Assembly (NCBI RefSeq): GCF_014529535.1
Contig: NW_023503746.1
Location: forward strand, 372,001-436,000
Length of the DNA stretch: 64,000 nt
Direction of reading: 5' to 3'
Source: Bradysia coprophila
Taxonomy: Eukaryota; Arthropoda; Insecta; Diptera; Sciaridae
Shown piece by piece: positions 45,753 to 57,572 of this stretch. The notes beneath the pieces were generated by a model, which made no database searches, had not been told where the DNA came from, and worked only from the letters and a program-made list of their open reading frames with translations. The translations under genes were made by a program, and so were the position numbers. Position 1 is the stretch's first letter; each line of letters begins with the position of its first letter.

Positions 45753-48700
45753 TCAACTTGCCACACTGCTTACTCCAATCATCGCAATATTATCATCTCG
45801 TTTCTCACCCAATCGTTCTGCCTCCTCCACCTGAAACAAAATTAATTTTGAGAAAATAACACTGGAAAGAGGATCGAATGTCGATACGACGACATACCGT
45901 GTCTGGTAATTTTTCGCCCAACGTTTCAGGCAATAATATGGCCAAAATTCCACCGACAAACGAAACTGATCCAAACAGTAGCAATGGCAGAGGTTTATAG
46001 AACGAATCCTAAAGTAAAAAGAATGAGAATAATCGGAGGTAATTCGTGTGACTTTCTGATCATACCAGAAGCGGCACAAATGGAGCCAAAAGTGCCTGGA
46101 GAACAGAAAAGAAAATCAAGAAATTGAGCTTTAATGTAAGTTACAATCAATTTACCCCGACTCTTGCCACAGTTGACATTGTACCAACGCCACCACTTCG
46201 AATAATCTGAATGGGATCAAGTTATCAAGTTATTTGACTCCAATGGCAAAATTAATGTTTATTACCGTCGGCAACATCTCTGCAGTATGAACATAGACGA
46301 TTGTAAACGACGCAGTGATTCCCATTTTTCCAGTAAGGAACAGTAGAATTAGCAGCCAATGCAAGTCTTAAGGAAAAGATGAGTTTTCGATTTTATAACG
46401 AAAGAGTGGTCACTACACTTCAATTTGATTTACCTTTTTCAACTAAACATTACGGTTGGGGTACAGACATATTTAACAAATATAAAGGAAAAGACTAATG
46501 AGATTTTCAAAAGGTCGAATGTTAGTTTTAGGAGTAACTGTTATGGAACTATAACTCCTTCGTTCAATGCAACTCATTCTCACTTAGTATATATACAACG
46601 GTGGAAGTTATAGCTCCAGAACTGTAATTACAAAAATGGACTGTGTGACCGAGAAGTGACGCACTTCTCTTATGAGTCCTTTTTAATTACGCCCAACACC
46701 TCATACATCGTGTGTAAAGACTTTTCGGAAACGTTCTGCTCCAGCAATAAGGGAAGATTTTCACAATTTTCGTTACAGCAAAGGTCAATCAAATTCCAAC
46801 CTAAGTTTGCTTCACTGGATTTTCAGCCGGTTCACTCATACAAACAAAATGATTTAAGTGTGATATCGCCAAATCTTCAGGTGATTTTTGTAACTTTAGG
46901 AACAAGCTGTCTCCGTTTTTAATGAGTGAGATAGCTCGTTGGATTCGTCTTTCAATTCTAGGATACAAGTATCTTTCACTTTTTCTAAAAAAAAAATGTT
47001 TTCTGTGAAAAGCGTTCAAAAGTAAAGACATGTCAAAGGGCACCGAAAACCGTTTTTCGGCAATAACTCAAGAAAAAATTATTTGAAATCGTTGTAATGT
47101 TGTACGAATGTCGGTCTTGGAAAGATCTACAGGTTCGTTTATATGTGGAACGATAGTGGGTGAGGCCAGCTACAACACCCCATACTCAACTCAGTTCCGT
47201 GGAACATCGAAGCTGCAGAGAAGGCGGACTCTCCGAACATTCACTATATTTTAAGTCATACCTCTCGTAGATCTACTAGCACCAAGTGGTGCGTATACTC
47301 CACCTGTAGATCTTTCCAAGGCCGACATTCGTACAGCATTACAACAACTTAAAATAATTTTTTCTTGAGGTATTGTCGAAAAACTGTTTTCGGTACCCTC
47401 TGACAAATCTTCTCTTTTGAACGCTTTTCACAGAAAACAATTTTTTTTAGAAAAAGTGAAAGATACTTGTATCCTAGAATTGAAAGACGAATCCAATGAG
47501 ATGTCACTCATTCAAATCGGAGACCGCTTGTTCCTCAATCACCTGAAGATTTGGCAATATCACTCTTAATAGTGCACGTATGCATTCGTGTGGCAGTATA
47601 AACACGAACATCCAGTTTTGTTTGTATCATCACAAATTGTATGAGTGAATTAGTTGTAAATCGGCTGAATCAAATGTACCTCCACCAATGATTCCTATCA
47701 AACTATCGCTTGGGCAGATAGTAAGAACTTGTGAGATCTTACCTGCTGTTACGAATGCACCACAGACGCAAGTTATGCCACATATCAGCAACGAGCCTGA
47801 TAACGAGAAACGACGTCCTAATTTGTTCATAGCTATCCAAGCCAACTGAAACGGAAAACAGCGCAACTTTTTATTTATCAGAGACAAATCATTTCTGCAA
47901 TCACTCTACCGTTAATCCGGGAATTTCGATCAGACACACCAAAATGAAATTGAGATATTTGTTGCCGCTCAAATTTTGTGAATTTAATGAGAGTCCGTAG
48001 AAAACGAAGGCATTCGTTGCCCTGGTGAAATGAAGTAAGTTAAGCTCAAGTAGGACAAGTTCAGGCAATATTTCTTACCAAATGTAGAACAGAAACACGC
48101 ACCGCAGAATCATCTTTCTCGATCTAAGCATCTGCTTCACATTGTTCCACACCTCGTATTTCAACTTCTGCTTCTCCAACTCCACTGTATCAATACCCTT
48201 GCATTCATCCTTCGCAATGTAATTGAAATGCAAAATTAAATTGAGAATCGAATTGTCAACATTCTAACCGACACTCCACTTACATTCACGTGACCATTTG
48301 CGTTCGATGGAACATGCAGTGAAAAGTTCTTTACAATACTATCCGACAGGGTGATGCCATTAACTTTGGCTGCCTTTTTAATGATTTTAGCTGCCTTTGC
48401 TGTTTCTCCTCGCGCCAGAAGCCATCGAATCGATTCCGGAATGATCCAATAGTAAAGAGCGAATATCAATGGTGGTGCCGCAACGGCATACTGTACGGTG
48501 ACCCAATCAGTGCATAACCATGCTATAGCACCGACCATCGCTTCTCCAACGGCATAAAAATAATTCAAAACAACTCCCGACATTTCCCGCTTTCGGGCAC
48601 CAACCATCTCGACACCTAATGGGGAGAACTGCATTGAAATACTGCCCAACGATAAATAAACTGACATAGTACTGACCAATAATAAAAGCTAAGGGATACA

Positions 48701-49464
48701 CTCCCGACGTTCCCACCGCGTTGAAAAATGCAAACACTGAAAATGTGATGTAGTCTTTGGACAACGCCTGACCAATGCCAGTCACGGACATAAATAAAAT
48801 GCAAAATATGAAAATCAAACGTCGACCATATTTATCAGCCAAGAAGCCGAACAGGCCTGATCCCACGACAATACCAGAGAAGTGCAACGTTCCGATTAGC
48901 GCTAACCGCCACAAATTCTCCGAGCATGTAATTTTCCACTGTGGTAAAAGATCGCGGTCAAAAAATGTCGACAAGGTTTAAGGAAATCACAAATATTTAC
49001 GTCATTGACAATTGTGCGTTCGTTGGGATCGAACACCCATTCGTTGCACCTGACTTGTTCATCCGAAAACCACTCGGCAGGACATTCATTGCTTGAACCG
49101 TTCGATGTTGTTCCGATAGCAAAACGCAGACATTGTTCGGGCTGAAAAATTCCACTAACCGTAGTACCGGGAACAGCATGATGAACCCAAGGTTCATCGT
49201 AAACGGGTTTCTCTACATTTTCGCATTCTGGCACTAAACATCTGCTCATAAAATTCGTTGCAATGATCGACCATGAATTCGCTATAAAATTTCAGTAAAT
49301 CTGTACCTATAGTTGGGACTGCCAGCTGTGAACACATACGACAAACTGTTTGCAGCAGCAAAAATTACAGGTAAAGAGAGCAACAGAAAATTGGTTTGCT
49401 GATAACGGCCGAATTCTCCTATTTCATCCAAAACCAGATCAAAGTTCGTGTCCTTATCGTTCAT
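45753..49464 (-). CDS. SLC22-family organic cation/carnitine transporter
   Basis: Twelve exons give 569 aa: 49307-49464, 49001-49241, 48677-48938, 48284-48615, 48079-48209, 47910-48021, 47743-47845, 46266-46366, 46156-46206, 46066-46095, 45898-46008 and 45753-45830. The N-terminus has the family box LDEIGEFGRYQ, then TM1. A large extracellular loop with several Cys (RCLVPECEN..., EQCLRFAIG, ECPAEWF, VRCNEWVFD) follows. The MFS signature GFLADKYGRR is near residue 165, the second signature PESIRWLLARGE follows TM6, and GITASFTIVYVHTAEMLPT and ARVGALLAPFVPLL are in the C-terminal half. PETLGEKLPDT closes the core. It is a plasma-membrane facilitator of the Orct/OCTN type; substrate cannot be read from sequence. 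Intron 7 (46367-47742) is unusually long because a TTAA foldback sits in it. Exon 10 is only 30 nt. Confidence 0.93.
46858..47565. mobile_element. TTAA foldback element, copy B, in transporter intron 7
   Basis: Flanked by TTAA on both sides (46854-46857 and 47566-47569). The left end is GTGTGATATCGCCAAATCTT; the right end is the complement with small changes (GATTTGGCAATATCACTC). Arms of about 270 bp pair, and the centre holds a rearranged piece of the longer arm seen at 10031-12788. It is the same family as copy A but internally deleted to 708 bp. The splice sites of the host intron lie 491 and 177 nt away, so the gene stays intact. Confidence 0.8.
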
Positions 49465-50420
49465 TCTCTATGTGTATACGCTCAAGTGTTACCGTCTTAT
49501 ATCTGAAAAACAATAAAATTGTTACATTGTTAGCGGTTCAGGGTCGCATTTTTCTCGCTTTCGATGTTGATATTGATGGTTGTGGAACGAGACAAGCGCT
49601 TGTCATTAAAGATGATAAATTTCTTAGGATTTATCACTTTTCAATACGGATCGTCGATGTGCTTTGCATTTGTGCAATATTATACATGCAATTACGACTT
49701 GTTTATTGTGATGACTGAGTGGATTGTTATCAATAGTATGGCAAATTGATATTGCTATTGCTGTTGAATGCATTGTTTAATTGCATTCAGGTTAGAAACT
49801 TGCAAGATGCGGATATTTGTTGGATGTCTAATTAATAATGATGAGCTCAAGCTTCAATGGGTGGTGTCATTCATAAAAAACGTTGGATTGATTGTCTTGT
49901 TTTCATTGTTCACTACCCTCGTGTGTCCATTTCTCTTAGACCCGTTTACATGCCTCAGAACCGTAAATGAGCGAGCTTTGAGATTTTTCTCGGGTTTACA
50001 TCTCTTTGAACAATAGTGAATGTCTCTTACGATTGCCACCGTTGAGTATAATTCGGTGGTGGAATAGTTATGTATGACCCACTTGCACACAGCTTGTCTC
50101 TCGAGAAAGTCAGCGAAAGTTTTACTTTCGTCACTGAGTTGAGGAAATGATCTTTTCCCAGCGTAGGCGATAAAAAAATCATTTTCTTCCCTCCGCTGAA
50201 ACTTCGGAAGCCTTTGTTGTGAAGAGCGTTGTCGGGAGAAAAGAAGAAAATTGTAATTTTCTCGGGTGTTTTGTGGCCCTTGTTGAACAAACAACTAGTT
50301 CTTAACTGAGTGACGAAAAGCGTGCTATAAAATTTTTGTTTTCACGAGTGGGAATGTTATGGTACGCCCCAAAGGAATCGCTGTACCGACTTCGTGAAAA
50401 TAAAAGTTGAGAAGCACGTA
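49465..50420. other. 5' flank of the transporter gene
   Basis: No gene is recognised. Minus-strand frames at 49854-50294 overlap one another in two registers and lack domains. The transporter promoter should lie just above 49464, but I see no clear TATA box. Confidence 0.45.
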
Positions 50421-50573
50421 CAGTCAATGTCAGTAAAATTTAGACAATAAATTGGTTCAGCTGGTCCACTTATACAAACAAAACCACCCGAGTGTAACTA
50501 TTTCAACCGTATAAAGATGTATGAGTGGGCCAGCTGAAGCACTTTTATGTGTAAATTTCACTGACGTCGACTG
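50421..50573. mobile_element. Tc1/mariner-like MITE
   Basis: The ends CAGTCAATGTCAGTAAAATT and, inverted, AATTTCACTGACGTCGACTG sit between TA dinucleotides (50419-50420 and 50574-50575). The arms are about 55 bp and continue through CAGCTGGTCCACTTATAC and its complement. The TA duplication and CAGT terminus fit Tc1/mariner. At 153 bp it has no coding sequence. A fragment resembling one arm lies near 46815-46850. Confidence 0.75.
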
Positions 50574-52030
50574 TAGACGAACGTGTTAACGCAACGTGAA
50601 TGCGAAGCTGCTTGTAATCAACCAATTTCCAAGCAATCACGTAACGTTACTATTGTTTAATTGACTCGTCGCTAACTATATTCATAATTTATGCATTGGG
50701 ATTTATCGGAATACATCCCAACACACCATCATTTCGTCGTATTGTATAGCGTGACGTTCATTAATTAAATGTTATTGACAATATCATTCATTTTTTTATA
50801 CATTTACTGATTAGCACTTGCTGCGTTATTGAAACTCATTCCTGTTATTATAAAATTAAGAAATGCATCAATTTTTCGATTGAAATAAATATGTGTAACA
50901 GTCATGATGGTATATTATACTTGATGTGTACTAATTGCCGTTCATAATTCGTAAATATTTCCTTGTTTTTTGTAGAGCACTTATTATGCTATAAACATAG
51001 CACTGTGTAGTGTACACTTATACTTAAATACCACTAATTTAACTGGCAAATCAAAATTTGTATTTGTCTATACCAGGGCCTATTTTAAGGAAATGCAATT
51101 CATTCAATTGCCGATAATTCCTTTCAAATCTCAAAGATTCTTTAAATCCGGAAAATTCCTATGAATTCTCGAACATACCTTAAAATTTCCAAAAATTCCT
51201 AATTTGCTCGAAAATCCCTAGAATTCTCGAAAAATCCCTAAAGATTCTAAATTTGGCTCTCTCAGATGGTTAACTCAACAACTCAACAGGTTTTTCAATA
51301 TGTATCCTTAGAAGAGAATAAGTAGAAAAAATCCATTAAAATAGGCCCTGGCCCATCCATACAATAATAATCTAAAATTTCATTATTTATCTTATCAATG
51401 CTACAAGATTGCGTTTAATAATGTTTCATTGCGGTGTGGACGATTGTAACTCAATTGATAAAATCTTTTTTAATTGAAGATTTCATTAATTAATAACCAA
51501 AGGCAATAAATTTTTTACGAATGTGCTAGTACCCCTATACATTACCGATTCGAACAATCTACGAATGATGCGCTTTAAATTGGAAAAAGGTCGTTGCGAA
51601 ATGGGATTCTCTATTAGATCTATTGGTTTTATCGGACCATACAGAATTAATCGTTTAGAGAATGACGTTAGGCGAGCCGGTTATTATCATCTGTTGTCGA
51701 TAGCGACGGCAAAAATTAATCGTAAAAGCTTAGAAATGTGGTTTTTTATAGGAAAATGTATGCCAAGCCAAATGAAGTAACAGATTTTCAATCGATCAGA
51801 AATGCTTAGATCAAGTGAAGTAATAGATTGGACAATGTTATTCTTAAAATTGGTATAATTTCCATCTGTTTAAAGCCTGAGCTAAGGGATTAATAAAATT
51901 TATCGCATACGCGGTGTGATTCCCCGAAAAAATTATTCACCTAGGATATATAAACAAACATTATACTTCTGTAAATTGTCAAAGTGTCATTCGCATATCT
52001 TGTTGTCTCGCTTTCGCTTATGCGATAATA
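50574..52030. other. Intergenic DNA with repeat remnants
   Basis: Contains the GGCCTATT MITE at 51074-51352 (listed separately). A copy of the AATGAAGTAACAGATTTTCA repeat lies at about 51700-51830, in which the motif occurs twice. An 85-aa frame (51523-51780) overlaps that repeat and resembles no protein. Confidence 0.5.
51074..51352. mobile_element. MITE, GGCCTATT family
   Basis: The left end CAGGGCCTATTTTAAGG is inverted at the right as TTAAAATAGGCCCTGG. The interior is full of AATTCC and TTCGAAAAATCCCTA-like short repeats. It is the best-preserved pair of ends of this family in the window. Confidence 0.7.
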
Positions 52031-52312
52031 TATATTATGCACCTGTTGCCAAGATTGGTATTTTGACGTGTAGGACATTATTGCACTAGCCGAAGGCGTG
52101 GGCCATAATGCCTACACGTCAAAATAACAGTCTGGCAATAGGTGCATATCATATTTTATCTGTCGAGAACAGATATATCGAGATAAACAAAAACTCCCTA
52201 GAGGGATAAGCTCGAGATTATCGTTCTAGACAGATAAAAAAGAATATGCACGTATGACAAGCCGTCTCGGCAAGCCTCGACCGCTTTGTCATACGTGCAT
52301 AATATTTATTAA
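52031..52312. repeat. Cluster of three hairpins
   Basis: Stem 1 pairs ATGCACCTGTTGCCAAGA (about 52036) with CTGGCAATAGGTGCAT (about 52131-52146), including TTTTGACGTGTAGG and its complement. Stem 2 pairs TTATCTGTCGAGAAC with GTTCTAGACAGATAA. Stem 3 pairs ATGCACGTATGACAAGC (about 52245) with TTTGTCATACGTGCAT (about 52290-52306). The same succession, with different arm sequences, occurs at 55063-55430. Confidence 0.7.
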
Positions 52313-54419
52313 AATTTGTTTTTATTTATTTGTTCGAAGAAGTTTCTTTTTGTTTAAACCGACTATATGACTTAATGCGTTAAGGATTAGTTATGAGAGG
52401 GAAAAGGTATTTTTTATGTTAAATCTGTTAGCCTGTTAGGCGAAGTTGACTTACCACACAGAATGGGACATTAAAAATGCATAAAGTATTAAGCAGGTAA
52501 ATTCAATACCCAAAGTGTCTGACAGTGATGACTGCCACATAATAAATTTCTTTTTTCTTTTTTAAATCAACACCAAAAATTTTCTGGTTAAACATATACA
52601 ATACGAACAACAACAACCGTTCAACGACGAACGACCTTTCAATTAAAAATACTTAAAAAGCGTCGCCGAAAGCGAGCCGCAAAACAATTAAATTTCATTG
52701 AAATTTCTTTTATCGAATTCATGATCTTTATCAGAATGCACGCAGCATCAACTAAATTCAAAATATTTGTTTTTATTGATTCGCTTTGTCAGCACTCATG
52801 AGATTGAAATTCTTTGTAGTCTTTCTGTCTATCTATCGATAAATGCTTATCAGACAATGCCGATACAAAGGAATATTTAATTCTACTTAGATGCTCTATG
52901 GCATCTAAAACTAAAACTGAAAATTGAAACAATAAGAATTAGTATACCCATCTGTTGCTCTGATTGGAACAGTTAAAACTATGGTTCTTAGCTAATAAGA
53001 TAATAAGATAATAAGATAATAAACCTTTTGTAAATTGATGATGCGCAGTGAAAAATTTCCACGATGATTGTTTGATCAGCTTTTTTCAAGTATTTCTTAG
53101 CAAACTGCTGCCCCGTAGGACCACGTATATAGTGCGTAAGTAAACTTAGTGCGATTACATGTAGCTAGAGCAAGATGTTTATACTTGTAAATTTATAGTT
53201 TTCCGTTTGAAATTTGTACAGAATGTACACTTCCGCAGTTTACTCGAAGAATCTATAGATCATTAAGGACTGACCTAAATATGCCCAATTTCTACCATTT
53301 CCCACCATTTCGATTATCAACTTCGTCATCAACTTCGAATTAAATCAGTTACAAACGACACATTAAACCTTAGACGAACCAGTACTTCGTGCGGGGCTAA
53401 GAACTATAAATTGCTACCTTAAGATGTTATAGAATACGAAATGAATTGATTAAGTGATAAATGTAATTAACGCCTAATCGATGGTGACATAACATATGTC
53501 TTTTTAACTGTAGAAACCATTAATTGAATTGAATCATTGAGAGTAATTTCTATTCGATTTTATGTGACATAGAAAGTATCTGAAAAATGAAATGAAACAA
53601 AAATTGATTTTACAAATTCCTTTTATGGTGGAGGGTTCTGTCGGTCAATGAATCAAACAAAAGCGACAAGAATAAATATCAAGAAGTTATCTAGAACTTG
53701 ATATGTTAAAACTAATGAAGTAAAAGATTTCATATTAAAAAGCCCATCAAAAGTTAAAAAAGTTAAGAAACCAAATCTTTTAATTTAACTGATGCCACAT
53801 GAAACCAATATATAATGTAAAACAACCACTTTAGTTGAAACTCTTCTCGTTGCTCTTCATTGTACAGTGAAGTAGTGAATTGAGATATTTATATTTACAC
53901 TAAATGAACTCAATTTTTTCTTTCTTTCTTTCATTTTTCGTTAACCTGATTCATTTATAAATTTAGAAAATCTATTTTTGACCCGAGAAGTGCAGAAAAA
54001 ATTATTATTTTTTTCAATTTTCGTTTAGCATTCAGCAAAATCGATGGTCATTGGTCCACTAATTTCTATTTGAATTTTTCTTTTGGTTCAATGACTTTCA
54101 ACCAGAGAGAGAGAGAGAGAAAGGCAATGAAGGCTTATACTATTCGCAGCAGTTCACAGGGCACCCTAACAGTCTCATAGTCGAAAAGTTTTATTATCTG
54201 GAATTCTAAAGCATCAGTGGATAATAACGGTTAATAGCAGATTACGTCCTGTAGCTGATAGAAAATGGATATGAGGGTGAATGTGTTGCCGAGCCCTTGA
54301 CGACGGACACATTTACCAGAGTGATTCCATGTTCCATCATAATTTCATATCGTGCGCTATGTTACGCAAAAAAGCAAAACAAATGTTAATATCATCAAAA
54401 TATTGTCCTATTTATCTCC
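52313..54419. other. Intergenic DNA with small repeats
   Basis: No gene is recognised. Noted are an (AAGATAAT)n run near 52995-53022 and a (GA)n run near 54104-54121. About 53110-53402 looks like a decayed relative of the CCCCGTACGAAGTAC element: it ends CCAGTACTTCGTGCGGGGCT. An AATGAAGTAAAAGATTT motif is at about 53712. Confidence 0.5.
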
Positions 54420-55055
54420 GTAATGAAACAGTGCGTCGAAAACCGTACTTTCCATGTTTCAAGCACTACTTTCGACGCCCTCAGCATGTAATAGTATTTT
54501 ACATGCTACATGCGTCGAAAACCGTACTTTTCATGTTTTAAGCACATTACATAACTCGGGATAAAAATGAAAAGTCTCGTTTTCGTGTGTTTATTGACCT
54601 CGGCTTCGCCTCGGATCAACAAAATTCACACGAAAACTCTACTTTTCATTTTTATTCCGAGTTATGCAATGGATTTTACATTCTGAGGGCGTTGAAGGAA
54701 GTGCTTGAAACATGAAAAGTACGGTTTTCGACGCATGTAGCATGTAAAATCCATTACTCAACTCGTGATAAAAATGAAAAGTCTCGTTTTCATGTGTTTA
54801 TTGATCTCGGCTACGCCTCGGATCAACAAAACTCACACAAAAACTCTACTTTTTTAAATGACTATTATGTCTAGGACTAGAAAGGTGACAATTAGAGTTT
54901 TCTTGTGATTTTTGTTGATGCGAGGCATAGCCGAGGTCAGCAAATACACGAAAACGAGACCTTTCATCTTTTTAGTCCTAGTCATGTAATGGATTTTACA
55001 TGCTGTGGGTGTTGAAACACGAAAAGTACGGCTTTCGACGCATGTAGCATGTAAT
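54420..55055. repeat. Array of palindromic blocks (GCGTCGAAAACCGTAC family)
   Basis: Four to five copies of a block reading ATGCGTCGAAAACCGTACTT then TTCATGTTTCAAGCAC lie in both orientations (about 54430, 54505, 54700, 55005). Three palindromes with arms AAAAGTCTCGTTTTCGTGTG and centre CTCGGCTACGCCTCGGATCA are interspersed (about 54565-54660, 54770-54850, 54890-54975). The family is the same as at 3310-3670. No ORF is credible. Confidence 0.75.
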
Positions 55056-55062
55056 ATAAGAT

Positions 55063-55430
55063 TATGCACCTCTTGATAAAATTGTTATCTAGACGGGTGG
55101 GCATTGCTGGTCGAGCCGAAGGCTAGAACCGAAATGACCACACGTCAAGATAACAATTTTATCAAGAGGTACATACACTTTTTTATCTGCCGAGACAATA
55201 CTCTCACTTATCAAACAAACTTTCAGCTCTCTGTGTCAAATTCACACCTTATTCCTTTGAATTTTACATTTCGAACGCTGTAATTTACATGTAAATTCCA
55301 AAGGCTACTACCCTAAAAGTAGTGTGTTTGCTAGAGAGAGTATTGGCCGAGAACATACTGAGATAAACAAAAATGCTCAAGAGGGATAAGTGGGAAATTA
55401 TTGTTCTAGGCAGGTAAATGACTATTATCA
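55063..55430. repeat. Hairpin cluster related in layout to 52031-52312
   Basis: The first stem pairs ATGCACCTCTTGATAAAATT (55067) with its complement ending GAGGTACATAC (about 55180). A CTGCCGAGACAATACTCTC block and its complement GAGAGAGTATTGGCCGAGA (about 55331) follow, then GAGATAAACAAAAATGCTCA and GAGGGATAAGTGGGAAATTA. The last two motifs also occur near 52190-52225. Confidence 0.65.
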
Positions 55431-57568
55431 ATCTGTTAAAAATAATTAGACCAAAGGATTGGAATTAATAGACTCGACAATTACACCGGCGATATGCATG
55501 TCGTTTGTGAAAAATATATAATTGGTTGTCGGCTATTAAAGTCACTAAAAACGAATCGACCAGAGAATTCAAATGTTAATTGGATTGAAAATTTCTAACA
55601 GACCGACCGCCATATATCCTTTGCTATAAAAAGTGAATGCATCAATTATTTCTCATTTCAAATCATTTCCATTCAAGGTCAAAACATTCAATGAAAATCA
55701 ATATCAATAATATTAGTTTACAACCGGCTACTATCGACGATGGTACCAATTTTTACCTGAGTCATTCAAAGTGTATGTGTGAAATTCGCAGATAATTTTA
55801 ATGTTATTCAGAGATGATGTGTTCGATTGCTACGAAACAATGCGGACTATTACATGCATGTGATGACCGTACAGTTTTAAGTCAATCAATCACAATTGAA
55901 CTACTTTGGTACAGGTAAACGAATTATCTTAAGTAATCGTTTCGATTAACATTCGGTATACGCGGTAGATCTACTTTGTTCGAACGTGGCATCGGTAATT
56001 AACATTTTTATTTTTTAACTTGAAATGTCTATTTACATTTTATCGGGCTGACCATCATCATTATCATCATCATCTTCATCATTCTTTGTTATGCGTAAAA
56101 CTTCCCATTGACACTGTCTTTGTGTGGCGAAAAGCGGCACGGAAAAAATGATTGAATCAAATTGACAAACAATAAGATAAACTCGACCAAGGAAAAACTT
56201 ATTGGAGAGTTGAAACAGATGTGAGCTGAGCACACACATCTCACACATTATCTCTCTAATAATAGATTATTTATTCAGTCCATCATGCAGTTTAAATTAG
56301 AGTAGGTAAAATTCACAACAAATACTTCATCACATAAATTGACGTACCAAAATAGTAGCAATTTCTATTTACAAACATTCAATTGACTTGTGAATGTTTT
56401 GAAGCATTTTTATTGCGTGCGTTTGTTGTTGCTGTTGCTGAAGAAATAAATCGATTAAAATGTCAAGGTATTTAATCAACACAAAGTTTAAATTCGGTGA
56501 GCCTGAGCATCAATTTATTGTTCACGTCACATAATTCAATTTTTTTTGTCTTTGATAATTTATCACAACCGCCGCTAAAATCACACTGAACCGAGAAAAA
56601 AAAGTGTTTGTCGTGATTAGAACAGGTACAAACAAAGCTTATTGAATGAATGAAAAATAGTAATGACAACCGCGCAAACTCTCAGTTCATCACTGACTGA
56701 AGTTTTGGAAGGCAAAATGATCTGAGCCAAGTCTTCGTTTATTCATGAAAATACATTCACAGACGATTATTGAGAAACAATTCATGTATGAGTGTATTGT
56801 TGTTGGAGATTCATGTCCGTCCATCGGTAAACACAGAGAGTGAAAGTATGCATGAGTGTATGTAAAGTAGGTAAAAATAAGATTGTAATTTACACCAGTC
56901 TTCTACTATCATTTACTATTTTTTGTAACGTGTCTGCAACGATGTACCTTACCCGAGGATATCAGATAACGAAAGTGCAACGTCACAGTTTCGTTGCCTT
57001 TTTTTAAATTTGCAAAACATATGTGGCAATTGGTCAGTCGCTTTTTTTTCACGTGTATGAGGCTCTCTTAAGAGGTTCTATTTTCTTATACCTGAGCGGT
57101 GCGGTGATAAGATTTTTGAAGGTCAGCCACTTAATAAATCTTGTTAAACAAGACATCAGAAGAAGAAGAATCGAGTAAAAAGACGTCCGCATATTTCAGC
57201 TTTTTTTAATAGATGGTAGGATACACTGAGGCAAGTTCTTGTATGGAGAACCCGTTTAAGATAGAGACAACACAATTTTTGTGATAGCACAAATTATTTG
57301 TGCTGACACAAAAGTCCTATTTGGCTCAGTTTCAGTAAATTTGTTCGACCAGAAATTTTTACGCACAGTTTTTGCTGTAGTTCCGGTAAATATTCAAGAT
57401 CGCTGACAGAATGGCGCGAATTCTCTATGGTTAAACAAATCGCTTCTTCTATGTATCCCGTAAACGGTGAACACGGTAAACATGCATCAAAAAATCGTTT
57501 TGCTCAACCCTTAGTCTGGTTTCCGATGTCGGGGTGCGAAACTTTCCGAACCGGTTTTAGTGTAAACC
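55431..57568. other. Intergenic DNA, no supported gene
   Basis: A TATAAAAAG at about 55627 followed by an ATG at 55691 opens only a short frame of 35 codons without known similarity. A (CAT)n-like run near 56050-56085 produces a false Asp-rich frame on the minus strand. Otherwise AT-rich and unremarkable. Confidence 0.4.
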
Positions 57569-57572
57569 TTAA

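Noticed and set aside
51523..51780. 85-aa plus-strand frame
   Set aside because: It overlaps a dispersed repeat copy and contains no recognisable domain.
55627..55795. TATA box with a short ORF as a gene
   Set aside because: The frame after the ATG is 35 codons without similarity, and no donor site extends it.
56033..56248. Minus-strand frame with an Asp-rich end
   Set aside because: The Asp run comes from a CAT/ATC microsatellite, and nothing else supports a gene.
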